Source: Euborellia annulipes
Taxonomy: Eukaryota; Arthropoda; Insecta; Dermaptera; Anisolabididae
Reading direction: 5' to 3'
Assembly: GCA_023213315.1 (NCBI GenBank)
Contig: JAKCPI010015663.1
Coordinates: 62,001-126,000 of the forward strand
DNA length: 64,000 nt
Positions 10,790-21,682 of this stretch are shown piece after piece. The notes below the pieces were generated by a model. The model was given only the letters and a program-made list of their open reading frames with translations. It was not told where the DNA came from and ran no database searches. The position numbers and the translations under genes are program-made. Position 1 is the stretch's first letter. The number at the start of each line of letters is the position of its first letter.

Positions 10790-11290
10790 TACTAAATTGA
10801 TTATAAATAAAAAGAAAAAGAAAAAAATTATACAATTTGATATTCATTAAATCAAATAGCCTACAAAAAATAGGGTGCCGCCGGGAGTCTACCAATTTGT
10901 ACTTAGTGTGCTCTAACCACTGGACCACAACATGGCATTCGGCTATCTGAATTCACTCATAGTGCTATTTTAGACATCAGGAGAAATGGCCACAAATTTC
11001 TCCCTTGATCATGCGCAGTATAGATGGGTAAGATCAGTGGCTTCGGATTTGGGTCCATTTCTCCTGATGACTAAAATGGCAGTCTGAGTGTATTCAAACC
11101 GAACGCCTTGCTGTGGTCCAGTGGTAGGGCACACTGAGTACAAATCGACTCCCGGAGGCGCTCTATCTTTTGTCGGCTATTTGAATTAATGAATATTAAA
11201 TTGTATACATTTTCTTCACAAATCCCAACCGTGATATTATATAATTTCTTATAAATATGTTTCACGTAAAACCAACACCACTTTCCCTCC
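10790..11290. repeat. Fold-back element with two facing tRNA-like modules
   Basis: The arms pair across the whole unit: ATACAATTTGATATTCATTA on the left answers TAATGAATATTAAATTGTAT on the right. Each arm holds a tRNA-like block. The left one (minus strand, about 10874-10933) contains TGGTCCAGTGGTTAGAGC. The right one (plus, 11114-11153) contains TGGTCCAGTGGTAGGGC and TCGACTCCCGG. The central 140 bp include CCATTTCTCCTGATGAC and its mirror ATCAGGAGAAATGG. The anticodon regions are shortened, so these cannot be working tRNAs. Related modules lie at 13446-13516 and 20019-20090. Confidence 0.75.
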
Positions 11291-11468
11291 AAATTATATA
11301 ATTTCTTATTTATTTATGCAGATATTTATTTTAAACTCGAAATACAAATATCCCATCACATTTGTGGGTCTTATTTACTATTTTACAATGTCAAGTGTGG
11401 ATGAAGATTTGTAAGAAATTTTTTAAATTTTAAACTATAACAATTACTAAAAAAATATGTTTTAAATT

Positions 11469-12375
11469 ACACTGGTCGACAAGGTTTTCTTCACAAGAAA
11501 TATGATTAGTGAATTTAGTACATTTTTTTATACTGAATTCAGATATGTAGTTAGAATTTTTCCACCAGGCACAGTTTCACAGATGTAGAGAAATCAATTT
11601 TAATAGAAAATGTGCTCTAGAATGGCTCTTATTTTGCATTTTCAAGATTTAGAAATATGAAGATAGTTATAATACATATACATTTTAAGTTTCAGCCCAA
11701 TCGGAGGTCATTTAGACGTGCCGCAAACGGCTTAAAGTTTAGAAAAATCAAATTTTTTCAGTTTGTTTTTTTATTTGGACACCCCTAATGCAATTTTTAG
11801 CATCCCTAAATACAAAAAACATATATTATTAACAAAATAGTTAAAAAAATATATATAAAAGCTCTAGGTGTATACCTATGAGTAAAGCGCCTAAAAGATA
11901 GGCAACCAAAGAGTTTTTTACCAAACTTTGATAGCTATTTTGTTAATAATCAACAGATTTTCACGAATGAATGTTTTTGGAAAGCCAAAGAACTGTAGAA
12001 TAACGTAAATAAGTTTTTTTCATTTAGGGATGGTAAAAATTGCATTAGGGCTGTCCAAAGCAAAAAAAAAAAAAATAGATTTGTATAAAATTGAAGTCGT
12101 TTGCGGAACGACTAAATGACCTCCGATTGGGCTGAAACTTAAAATTTATGTATTATTACTATCTGCATATTTTTAAGGGGTGTCGCCTTAAAAAAATTTT
12201 AAAAATGCAAATAAGAGCCCGTTTACATTATCTATTAAAATTTATTTTTCTCTATATCTCTAAAACTCTGCCTGATTGGGCAAAACTGAATTCAGCATGA
12301 AAAATACTTCTAGAATCTTATATACTTTATCCTTGTGAAAGAAAAAAAAAGTTCATTTTTGTCGACTAGGGGTGT
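11469..12375. repeat. 0.9-kb palindromic element (palindrome family P, copy 1)
   Basis: The ends are ACACTGGTCGACAAGG and GTCGACTAGGGGTGT. The arms run inward in mirror order: a segment with GCCGCAAACGG against GTCGTTTGCGGAACG, then GACACCCCTAATGCAATTTT against AATTGCATTAGGGCTGTCC. The centre has GCGCCTAAAAGATAGGCAACC. A second copy at 23430-25800 has the same centre. No transposase coding is visible. Confidence 0.75.
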
Positions 12376-13225
12376 TTGTCTTATTTTTGAAATATATATA
12401 CTACCATAGATGTTTTCATGTAAACTAAAACATATTTTAAATTAACCGTGAACAAATTTCCTCTGTAGTTATTTTTAATCTCTCCTTGTTTTTCTTTTTT
12501 TTTTGCACGTTGCATAAGCAATTGAAAGAAACCTATATGGTGGACGGCTTTATTAGTAAAGGATCAGTGTGGGTGGACGGATCAAGGATCAGGCTGGCCC
12601 AAAGCGACAATAATAGGCGTTTGATGAGGGCAGGGGTACGAGATCGATTTAGGGCCGAGGGCTCCCTTGCAAACATAATGTTCTTTAAATGAGACATCGA
12701 CCAGGAAATGCTTAAAAATCATGGCTTGTAGCAAAAAAAAAAAGATCAAACTGAATACGCGGGTTCTGTTTGTTCGAGAACAACACCAAATAGTCTTTTC
12801 TCATATTCTCTTTAATACATTTTCGAAACTTAAAGTAATATACTTTGAAACGACGTTCCGGATAGAATTCCAAATCGTCCCGATCTATTTTTAGATAAAG
12901 ATAGGAACACCCAATTTATATTCCTTTTTTATATGGAACATATAGATCAGGTTTACCCGAGCTATTTTCATTATAACTTGAAAAACTGTATTCAAAATGT
13001 ACCAAAAAGTGAAAAAATATACTAGGGTATGAGCCTATAATTCTAAAAATATCTTGAGTACCAAATGATTTTATTTTTAAGTGTTTGGTGTTATTATTTA
13101 ATACTCCACAATTCTAATTTCTTTATAAACATTCCAACAATCAACGGAATTTTTCAAAAAATATTTTTATTTTTAGCCGAAGCAACTTTTTTGTAAATAC
13201 AATAACTGTTTTAAAATAAATTTTA
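12376..13225. other. No gene seen
   Basis: A GC-richer patch at 12535-12690 is open for 68 codons on the plus strand but shows no known motif. The rest is AT-rich. Confidence 0.4.
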
Positions 13226-13390
13226 CTATAAAAAATCTGGTGTGATGGTCACACAGCACACAACTTTCTCTTACTTTCGGTAATCCAAAGTTGTGTTCTG
13301 TGCTTGTCACACCAAATTTTTTGTGTCGACATATTTAGTTTCCGCCAATATATTAGAATTTCAAGATGTAAAATTTACAAATATTGGAAA
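13226..13390 (+). repeat. Family A hairpin and flank
   Basis: TCTGGTGTGATGGTCACACAG, inner ACACAACTTTCTCTTACTTTC/AATCCAAAGTTGTGT and TTGTCACACCAAATTTT make one of the fullest hairpins, followed by GTGTCGACATATTTAGTTTC and GAATTTCAAGATGTAAAATT. Confidence 0.8.
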
Positions 13391-13399
13391 GTGATATTT

Positions 13400-13560
13400 T
13401 TCTAATTAAATATTTATTAATTAATATACCCGAGGGGAGAGGGGTGTGCGGCCGGGAGTTGAACCACGGATCCTCCAATTAGTACTCGGAGTGCCCTTTC
13501 CACTAGACCACAGCACGGCATTCGGGTATATGAACACTTAGAAAGCAATTTTAGTCAGCA
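13400..13560 (-). repeat. Inverted-repeat element enclosing a tRNA-like module
   Basis: The minus strand of 13446-13516 reads GTGCTGTGGTCTAGTGG, CACTCCGAGTACTAATTGGAG and GTGGTTCAACTCCCGG: a clean A box, a hairpin in the anticodon position and a clean B box over 71 nt. It is enclosed by TATACCCGA (13430-13438) and TCGGGTATA (about 13519-13527). A truncated second copy with the same left flank lies at 13730-13773. Confidence 0.7.
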
Positions 13561-13775
13561 GAAGAAATGGACCCAAATTCGGCGCCACAAATTTCTCCCT
13601 CGACCAGGAGCAATCTAGATAGAATAATTGAGACGAACTCAATTAATTAATAAATAAGAAATTATATATAATATTTAAGATTATATATATATATCGCGAA
13701 ACAGAAATTTATATAATTAAATATTTATTAATTCATATACCCGAAAAAGTAGGGTGTGCCGCCGGGAGGAACAGT

Positions 13776-14821
13776 TGTAGATTCCGAACGGCTAATTAGT
13801 TAATATTTTCTTGAAATATTTCATTGAAAAAAAAAAGAAAATTTCACCGGATGCCATCATTAGTCCGATTGGTATGAGCTGGTTGATAGTTATATAATTT
13901 AGACACACCTTAACTGCTTTATTATATCACCCCCTCCCCTCAAAAATATGAAAATATCGTTTTGATTGAATAGTTAAAGTTTTTGAAATAGCTCCATTAT
14001 CTGATGATACGGAAAATGAATCACTTTTTGGCATGAAAAGGACGGAGAGGATTCTTATTTTTTCTTTTCTTTTTTTTTTTTTGAGAGATATGAAGGAAGG
14101 AATCTAGAACTTGATTCCAAGTAGTGATTGCAAACAATTTCCACGATAATGATTTATTTAGAACAAAGATGGTGGGTTGTTCGAGGGAGAGGAGTGAATG
14201 TGGGTGTGGGTGTGGGCTGAATGTGTGTGGGTGTGGGGACATTGATTATTTTCTCAGAGAAATCGGAAGATGCGATGCACTGATGCAGTGATCCAATCAA
14301 TGGACCTCCAGAAAAAAATTCTATCCAAGGCGTTTATGCTGTTACTCACTCGTTATCTCAAGTCACTCGTCTCAATTGCTTTTGATTTACTATTTCATGG
14401 TTACAATAAAAATAAAAAGGTTAACATAAGAAGTATTGCTTGGAACGTTTCAGAATTTAATTTTTTTTGATCGACCGCTGGATCTTATTAGAGACAACTG
14501 TGCAAAAGTGCTCGGTTTCAAGGCGATAGAGAAATAAGCATGAATCAGCCTTTTTTTTTGCTTATATGCTTTATAGAAATTCGTATTATTCTTCGTACTC
14601 TTATATAAATGTATATTTCTTCTAAATATTATTATTTTATATATGAAATGCATATATTTAATTTGTAGAATATTGAATATTTAGAAAAATGAGACCGTAG
14701 GCTCTCGAAATATTTTATAACTTAAAATACTGTAGTAGTGCAATTAAGTTGCAAAACTTTCCCCGTCTTCATAATCTCAGCCAACTTTAAAGCTATTAGC
14801 TATTAGCCTTGGGGCTAGCAC
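13776..14821. other. No gene seen
   Basis: Contains a T run at 14070-14082 and a GT/G-rich simple stretch at 14180-14240. Frames of 66-73 codons have no recognisable motif. Confidence 0.45.
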
Positions 14822-15129
14822 TAGGCATGGAAAAGTCCGCTCTGACTTTAGTCAAGAATCGATCTTTTTCTTAAAATAATCGACTTTTTAGAATCGAAGT
14901 GAAACTCTTTCAAATCGATAAGAATCGATTATCATTGGACGACTTAGACTTTTTTCTTACAATACTTAGTATCCGATGGTATATAGTTTGTAACGTTTTC
15001 ATTGAATGACTTTCATCTTTCTTTTAAAACCTACACATAACACACCAATAAACACGCTTGATTCCACGAAAAATATCAAGTTGATGCCAAAATCGAAAAT
15101 CGACTTTTCGAGCGCCTTTTCCATCCCTA
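14822..15129. mobile_element. hAT-type MITE with ATCGAT-rich interior
   Basis: Ends TAGGCATGGAAAAGTCCGC and GCGCCTTTTCCATCCCTA are inverted copies. Flanking 8-bp duplications are GCTAGCAC (14814-14821) and GTTAGCAC (15130-15137), 7 of 8 matching. The interior has repeated ATCGAT/AATCGA motifs on both sides, as subterminal transposase-binding sites would. It is 308 bp with no coding capacity. Confidence 0.8.
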
Positions 15130-15137
15130 GTTAGCAC

Positions 15138-16605
15138 CATAATTAGCTCTGATTAATAGGAAAGCGAAAGTTTTGCTTTCGATGTCGATATTTTAATGGA
15201 AATACAGGTGTCGGAATACATGATACCAAGGATGTTAAAGCTGTCCGGAAGGTCTGGACCGATGGCCCCTATATCATGTGGGTTCCTAAACTTGGTTTCC
15301 TGTTGACTCCCATTTCTCAAGCCATACTGTACTGTAGCGGACAGGATTCGCGATCCCATCAAGGTTTGGCGTGAAAAATACGCTTTGAAGTATTTGAAGA
15401 GATGTAACTGAATGATGGGTGGTGTGATTTCTAGGTCTAATTTTTTGCTCTATAAATTACATGATGGACCATCCTAATATCGATATGTCTGAATTTTCGC
15501 CAAAATTTTATAACTTTATTAGAATCTTTCTATTTCTGTTTTTATTTTATTGGAAATTCTTATAAAAATAGAATTTCTAATTTGTATCCTATTTAAATGA
15601 TTTGTATTTGTTAGTAATTTGTAATATAATTCATATTAAATTTATAAATAAATTACGATTTCTTAAAAAAAAAAGTAATAACTACCAATTGTTTTGGCTG
15701 GTTTACTGTAAATATTAAATTAACTAGAATTTTTTAATTAGAATGAGCTGATTATAAAAGTAATACTTTTATTTTCATCATGGTGGTAGCAAAGTTTTAA
15801 TTGAAATAAAAAACATCTATAAATATGTTTATGTAATATTGATTAAACTTTTCTTTATTAAAAAAAAAAATAATAATTTACTTTGTTTTGAATCTTTCAT
15901 TCGGGTGAATTAATATTGAGTAAATTAGTGATCGCTAAATTAGTTAAATTATAGGTTAATCACGTTTTGATTGCAAAATGACGGAATCCCTGAGGCGGCT
16001 ACAAATTCTGGCCAAAACTCCAATTATAATAATTAATAAATTTTGCTTTTTGATTGAAAAGAATCTTAATTGCTTAAGATGTGTCGCTTTTTGTTTTATT
16101 TCTTTTTTTTAATTGAAGTTCACAGATTTGGGTTTGGACCAGCATCCCAACCTCACCCTCTAATTCCCCCCCTCCCCCCCCCTCTTCAAGAGGCTGCTTT
16201 TGACGTTTTAAAGATGGATGAATGTTTCAGTATAGCAACATGTTGCTTTATGGCCGACAATTTTATTTAGGTTAAAGGAAATACAAAGTTTAAAACAAAG
16301 CCTAAAACAAATTTTATATAACATTAATATTCAACGTAATTAAAATGAATGTAATAATTTAATTAATTATGGGAAAGATTTTCTTAAGAAAATGAAAAAT
16401 TTTAAAAATATTTTCCGGTAAAGTAATGTTAGTATTTTAATAAATAGACTGTATCATATTAAATATCGATTTATTATTTATCCTCATGGAAAAGGGAGAA
16501 GAGGATTGAAGTGTCTGTGGGGTGGTTTCAGATTGGCGTGATTAATCCTTTGGCACGCCTCTCAAATCCCTAAATAAAATAGGAAATTATAAATTATATT
16601 AATAG
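15138..16605. other. No gene seen
   Basis: A GC-richer stretch at 15200-15370 has an open minus-strand frame of 69 codons without motif. A C run lies at 16165-16185. Confidence 0.4.
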
Positions 16606-16945
16606 GAGAAGAGGATGTCAGTCAGACAGAATAGCCTCTATAGAATGAAAATCCCAATAAAAGAAAACGTTTCGGCTTTTATTAGATAATGTTATCTTCA
16701 GTTCTTATGAGCTGAAACGAGCACAAATAGAAATTATAATACAACAACATAAAGAATTAGTATAACACCATCGAGATGCAGATAGAGTTGTTATCATGCC
16801 ATATACAAAATCTTCTATCTTCTATATTTGAATCTCTGAAATGTTTTGGGGAATTAATTATCATAAAATTTCTTCAATATCTGAACACAAATCAATTCTT
16901 TTTTCTTTTGGGAGCTTCATGATTTATGACTCTGACCCTTTAAAT
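16606..16945. repeat. Retroelement fragment and Helitron-related fragment
   Basis: 16610-16705 contains GAGGATGTCAGTCAGACAG (also at 48335-48352) and, on the minus strand, CTGAAGAT...GCCGAAACG. 16815-16945 matches the interior of the Helitron-like copies at 21683-21800 and 58895-59000 (TTTGAATCTCTGAAATGTTTT, TATGACTCTGACCCTTT). Confidence 0.5.
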
Positions 16946-17039
16946 ATTCTTTAAGTAATTAGAAATCACTAAATCCTTAATCAAAATATATTTATATTTT
17001 AAACTATTAAATTAATTAAAAAAAAAATAATATTTATCA

Positions 17040-17125
17040 CACTTTTTACTTTCTCTTATCCTATAGATGAAATAGAGAGAAAGTATTGCAATCATGTTAA
17101 GCGTTCGATTTGAGATTTCGTGCCA
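17040..17125 (-). repeat. Family A outer-hairpin remnant
   Basis: TTTTTACTTTCTCTTATCC, AGAGAGAAAGTATTG and CATGTTAAGCGTTCG match the outer end of family A; the body is lost. Confidence 0.65.
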
Positions 17126-17259
17126 TATTTCTATCTGAAACCTACTTGTGACTGCTTGGTATCTTTGAAAGCTGGCCAAATGGACATCTGTCTAAGGCCA
17201 TTCAAAATGAAAAAGAATGAATGAATACTTAGTGTCTTGTTAGCTTCTAGCCAAGTTTT

Positions 17260-17472
17260 TTATCTTCTAGCCATAATACCCGTCATGATTTTATAACTAG
17301 TATTTAGCATTGTTATTTCTCTATAATTACTCACGTATTCCTCGTCCCCACATTTGTGTATTGGGCAAATTTTTCCTTCTCTCCAGCTTCCCGGTATATG
17401 CCAAATCTCATTTATTCCTTCCTCGAACAGTTTTAATAGGTTTCCATCCAGTGCATTATAGATAGAATTCAT
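17260..17472 (-). pseudogene. Reverse-transcriptase fragment of a non-LTR retrotransposon
   Basis: The 70-codon frame includes LLKLFEEGINEIWHIPGSWR, EGKICPIHKCGD, VSNYREITMLNTSYK and IMTGIMARR. This is the start of the RT domain: W-xx-G-xICPIHK-GD followed by NYR-I-ML-xYKI is block 1-2 of LINE reverse transcriptases (RTE/CR1/Jockey groups all have it). The conserved NYRGI glycine is glutamate here. The catalytic YADD region is absent, so it is a dead fragment, 80 bp upstream of the CELF exon on the opposite strand. Confidence 0.85.
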
Positions 17473-17536
17473 TGATGGTTTAAATAATTCTCTCTATTTC
17501 CCTCAATAGAGAAATAGTATCCTATTTCAGGATGCG

Positions 17537-17554
17537 TTTTTTTTTTCTTCCTAG
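17537..17554 (+). promoter_or_regulatory. 3' splice site of the CELF exon
   Basis: A run of T and C ends in CCTAG directly before the exon. A second possible acceptor, CTATTTCAG ending at 17530, would add an in-frame leader rich in Phe encoded by the pyrimidine tract itself; that product looks unlike protein, so the downstream site is preferred. Confidence 0.65.
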
Positions 17555-17856
17555 GCTGCCCATGAACTCAAACGGAGGCGTCTCGGGGTCAGCGAATGGA
17601 GGCGGCGGCGGTAATTCTTCCAACTTCAGTATCCCGGATACAGCCTCCAATGCGGATGGCACAAATTCGCCAACTACTGGAAATGCAGCTCCAGGTAGTC
17701 CCGTCCAGGAGCAACCCGATCCAGATAATATCAAAATGTTTGTCGGGCAAATTCCGAGAACTCTCAGTGAAGCAGAACTTCGGACCATGTTCCAAGAATT
17801 TGGGAGAGTGCACCAAATCAACGTTCTCCGGGATAAAGTCACCGGTGTTTCGAAAG
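17555..17856 (+). CDS. Internal or first coding exon of a CELF/Bruno-like RNA-binding protein (RRM1, N-terminal part)
   Basis: This 302-nt exon lies between a pyrimidine tract ending in TAG (17554) and GTAAATGA (17857). The open frame has an ATG at 17562, which could be the start codon; the frame is also open back to the acceptor, so an upstream exon is equally possible. The peptide begins with a Gly/Asn/Ser-rich stretch ([13 protein letters not shown]), then a Pro/Asp-rich linker ([10 protein letters not shown]), then an RRM. Visible RRM parts are the RNP2 strand KMFVGQIPR, helix 1 ([13 protein letters not shown]) and strand 2 ([13 protein letters not shown]). The exon ends in the first base of the Gly codon in SKG, so it leaves in phase 1; the RNP1 strand (KGCCFVTF in the family) must lie in a later exon. 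CELF proteins bind GU-rich RNA and control splicing, mRNA decay and translation. The INVLRD and VGQIPR strings favour the Bruno/CELF group over other RRM proteins. No other exon was recognised. Confidence 0.85.
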
Positions 17857-17862
17857 GTAAAT
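17857..17862 (+). promoter_or_regulatory. 5' splice site of the CELF exon
   Basis: The sequence AAAG|GTAAAT is a fair match to the donor consensus. The frame closes five codons later with TGA, and homology to RRM1 stops exactly here. Confidence 0.7.
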
Positions 17863-18042
17863 GACGACGGTTTTATTTTAACTAATTTAATATTTATTAA
17901 ATAGTCAGAAAAAAACTTATCATCAATAAATGCAAAATCTAGCAGTTGAATTGGAAAAATTCATTAGTGAGTTGATCATTTGGGTTGTATAATGAACAAA
18001 TCTAATAATAACAGTGAATATTTATTTTCATCCTTTTCTCTT

Positions 18043-18214
18043 AGCCCGAGACCCTTGGCTCAATGAGAAAACATTAGCTTCTCGTGACGGATTCGCTTCC
18101 CGTCCCAAGCGAGAAAAATGTATTTCATTTGAATTGACAACGAATCATTTGAAATAAATAGGAATGGGGTCTAAGTGGCCTTAGATGCCTTAAATAAATT
18201 TAAAAAAAAAAGAT
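18043..18214 (+). mobile_element. tRNA-derived SINE in the CELF intron
   Basis: The head has an A box (TTGGCTCAATGAG, 18054-18066) and a B box (GGATTCGCTTCCCG, about 18089-18102), followed by an unrelated body and an A-rich tail (TAAAAAAAAAAG). It is flanked by TTTTCTCTT at 18034-18042 and 18217-18225. Structure and duplication fit RNA-mediated insertion. Confidence 0.75.
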
Positions 18215-18225
18215 ATTTTTCTCTT

Positions 18226-19582
18226 TAACAATGAACGTTATCACCAAATTGCGAGCACTACCGAATTAATTGAAAATCATTCCGATTTATTGGCCAATAA
18301 ATCAGTGTCAAGCACTCTTATTAGAGAAATTTCATTTTTTTAATAGCTGGAAAAATTTTATCTTAAGATTTAATTATATAAAAGATACCAAGCAAGCTGC
18401 CTGGAGGGGGGGGGTTGAAGCCCCCGAGGTTCACAAAATCATTATTTTGTTTTTTATTAAACCTGGCTCCAAAATTTTCTTACATTAGAATGAAATTTGG
18501 TGGGGAGATCATACTCTACATTGAAAAGAATAAAATCCCTATCACGTAGTGTTATCGGCGACAATCGACTGAGTGCACTGCCATGATTTCACTTCACTGG
18601 AACGTCACAGTGGATTCAGACAAAGTGATCGATATTATGACTGGGAAAAAATGCAGAAAAACAGTAAATGTATTTCGAAATATTTTATTTAAAACAATTT
18701 AAAATTTAAAATGATTCAAAGCCCTTGGCCCGGTGAATGCCCGCCCCACCCCCTCCCTCTGTCCCAAATGACGCCAATGATTAATTTGGACTCTCTCCCT
18801 TAGTGAGACTTTACTTCAACGTTGTTCACTATTAAAATGAATGTTATTGAACAAAATTATAATAACCCTCCCAATTTTTCAAAATTTCTAATCCGCGCCC
18901 CCCCCCTAAAAAAAATCTTGGCTACAGGCCCGAAAGATACCTAATTTTAACTTATTTTGAGATTATTATTAAGTATGTTTAGAATGCTATAATATATTTA
19001 GTTTTTAATATCAATCTTAAATATTTCTTATTCAAGTATTCTCTGAATTTACTAATATAATCAAAAATTAATTTTATAACAAAGAATGTTTTTAGAAGAG
19101 AGAAAAAATCTTTTATTTTATGCCCTCTTGGAAATTATTTTGCTCAATTATCACATTTCGATTTTTCCACATCATTATCTGTGTAATTAAGAGAGTTAAT
19201 TGAGTTTAAGTTGAATTTTTGTATTTTTTTTCTATTCGATTTAATATTTCTTCTTTGGTATTTGTTTTCCTCAACTTAGTCTTTTCTCTCTCCCTCTCTC
19301 TTTTTTTTTTTTGTTGGCTACAAGGATTTATAAACTTTTTATGGAAGACAAACTATTTAAAAGTTATTTGTTTATAACAAAATATTTTCGAATCAGGGCG
19401 AATATCTTCAAAAACTGACAAAATTAAGATCATGTTCTTTTGCTTGTTTATTTTCCTCCTCGTTTAATTATTTTTAAACAACCAACACAAGGTTACTACA
19501 TGTAATCGTGAGAAATTCGAAATTGAAACTACCAGTATTTTAGCAAAATATATTTTTATGTCACCTTAGTTCATTCAATAGG
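18226..19582. other. Intron sequence with G/C-tract remnants; no gene
   Basis: 18401-18425 has a nine-G run followed by CCCCCGAGG; 18728-18770 and 18895-18910 are C-rich and resemble hAT-MITE ends. Nothing is open beyond short frames. Confidence 0.45.
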
Positions 19583-19584
19583 TA

Positions 19585-19799
19585 CAGTAAGCGCCACAAT
19601 TAAGTCCCACCCATACCATTTCTATTTGTGATTATTTCATTGTTTTTAAAAAAATATTATATATTTTTTAATGGAAACATGGTTCAAACTTAGAAAATTT
19701 CCAATATTCTATATAGGCCTATATATTTTCTTTTATAAAAACAATGAAATAATCACAAGTAGAAAACGCATGGGTGGAAATTAATTGTGGCGCTCACTG
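19585..19799. mobile_element. Tc1/mariner-type MITE, copy 1
   Basis: Ends CAGTAAGCGCCACAATTAAG and TTAATTGTGGCGCTCACTG are inverted and flanked by TA (19583-19584, 19800-19801). The arms extend through CCCACCCAT and TTATTTCATTGTTTTTA and fold onto each other. A second copy lies at 26995-27224. Confidence 0.8.
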
Positions 19800-19959
19800 T
19801 ACTAGTATTTTAGTAGTCCCTTACCCCTCCACCTCTTTGAACAACTATTATTTAATTTTAAACAAAAAGATGTTTTTTATTTATGTTAATTTTAATCCTG
19901 AACTATATTTATATCATTATTCAATAATAAATTATATATTGGAATATATCACCTTTTGG

Positions 19960-20165
19960 TCCGTGAAGAAAATTCATATAATCAATATTTAGTAAATAAA
20001 ACAACGAAAAAAGATAGGGGTGCCGCGGGGAGTCGAACCAGGGAACTTCCGATTTGTGTTCAACATGCCCTACCACTAGACCACAGCACCGTATTCGCTA
20101 TTCTGAGTCTAAATCGGCAGATCTGTGATTCGACTTCCGGCGACATCCCTATCTTTTCTGCTGTT
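19960..20165 (-). repeat. Element carrying the best-preserved tRNA-like module
   Basis: The minus strand of 20019-20090 is 72 nt, normal tRNA length. It has an acceptor-like pair GGTGCTG/CGGCACC, an A box TGGTCTAGTGGTAGGGC and a B box GGTTCGACTCCCC. The anticodon arm does not pair and there is no good 5-bp T stem, so it is not a functional tRNA. A further mirrored scrap, TGTGATTCGACTTCCGGCG, follows at 20126-20144. It is related to 10874-10933 and 13446-13516. Confidence 0.65.
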
Positions 20166-20624
20166 AGTTAATATTAATTATATATATTATTATTACTCCC
20201 TCCTTCCTGAATACGCCTCTGCCCCCCCCCCCATGCTCTTAACAAAATTCTGAAACCGACACTGTGTGTATGATTTTATTATCTATCTATCTATAGACCT
20301 ATTTAAAAATGAAATGGAAAAATTATGTGTTATTAACTGGTTGAAGAAGAAGAATGTGATTCAAAGATGATTTAATGCAAATCAACACCCTATCCCCCCA
20401 CTCCCCAATCGTATTATTATTTTAGGTTGTGAGATGTGTACAATATTCACTCAGAAATAAACGCATCATAAGTTAGAATAGAAGGAAAACATTTTTCTTA
20501 CCCCTCCCCTCTCCACCTCCACCGTGAGAAAATAATTTTTTTTGAAAGGTCAAATAGCTCTAATTTTTGTCAATAAGAAAAAAATAATGGGCAAGATGCA
20601 ATTAAACTATTTTTATAAATCATA
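20166..20624. other. No gene seen
   Basis: C run at 20222-20232, (ATCT)n at 20280-20294 and AT-rich sequence. Confidence 0.45.
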
Positions 20625-20895
20625 GGAACGCCTGTGAGTTAGGCAACTCGCAGCGAAAACGAATGGAAGGATAAGGGAGAAAAAGAAACCCCTCCCCCTT
20701 CACTCCCAGTTGCGCCCACGCAGTGGATTTTCTTACTACTTATTTTTCTAATAGGTCAGAGGTAGTAGGCGGGGCTTAAAACGTCCTACTCCCTTTCCAT
20801 ATTCCTCTTTGCAGGGTATTCTAAGGAGAAGCTACGCTTCTTTTTTTCATTTTTCATCCCTTACACTTCTGGTTGCCTAACTCTTAGGTGTTTCC
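20625..20895. repeat. TIR element, unclassified
   Basis: GGAACGCCTGTGAGTTAGGC and GTTGCCTAACTCTTAGGTG are inverted ends about 270 bp apart. The interior includes GAGAAGCTACGCTTCT. No coding is seen. Confidence 0.6.
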
Positions 20896-21537
20896 TCGAT
20901 TAAAAAAAAGAAGGCTCTTTATAATTATCCGTTCTAATTTGTTAGTATAATAATAATTGGAATTTTTCGATGATAGCCAAAAGAAATTAGGACTCTATTG
21001 CGTAAAAAAATAATAAACTTATTAAATATTTTGTGTTACATAGGCCTGCCTATATAAACCAATTGGAATTTTTAAATAATTATAAATTCACGTAACGATT
21101 TTATTATTTTCTTTTACTATCAAAGGGGAAATCTACGTTTATATGCAAGCACACCTTCCCTCGAAAACAGCTCTAACTTTTTTTTTTTTTAAATTTTAAA
21201 TATGTATAGTGCTTTCCGGTAGACAAAACATATTGCTCTTTTCGTTTGAAAATTTTGTTCAAAGACAGACTATTCTTTGGGACATTTAAAGAGTTTCTAA
21301 TACACTACCAATTGCGACTAATCGGAATGAAAAATCATAAAAGATATAATAATTTAAAAAAAAGCAATGATTTACATTTTATTTCAATGGGAAAAATTCA
21401 TCGATCGAGAGCAAGTACTTAAAATTAAAAGTAAGGCCTGAAACTTCGAGAGAATTTTTTTTTCAATGTTTGGAACAATATTTCAGTGTGTCCGCGAAAA
21501 AAAATGTTTTTTCAAATGAAACACCCTAATACATATA
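20896..21537. other. No gene seen
   Basis: AT-rich intronic sequence without recognisable motifs. Confidence 0.5.
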
Positions 21538-21678
21538 GTTTTAAATTGTTGACAAGTGAAGATGTATATTGTTGAACGGGCATTATATGAATTTATATTC
21601 ACTCTCTTAGGTGACCATTGTTACACATCATATGCCAGTTCAACAATATACATGTTCAATTGTCAACAATTTAAAACA
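21538..21678. repeat. 140-bp fold-back
   Basis: GTTTTAAATTGTTGACAAGT and ATTGTCAACAATTTAAAAC mirror each other, as do TATATTGTTGAACGGGCAT and ATGCCAGTTCAACAATATA. Confidence 0.7.
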
Positions 21679-21682
21679 TGGA

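Noticed and set aside
17522..17904. Other-frame and minus-strand open frames over the CELF exon
   Set aside because: They overlap the RRM-coding frame and have no homology; the plus-strand RRM frame explains them.
20019..20090. Functional tRNA gene on the minus strand
   Set aside because: Length, A box, B box and acceptor pairing look right, but the anticodon arm does not fold and the T stem has mismatches. It is part of a repeated module.
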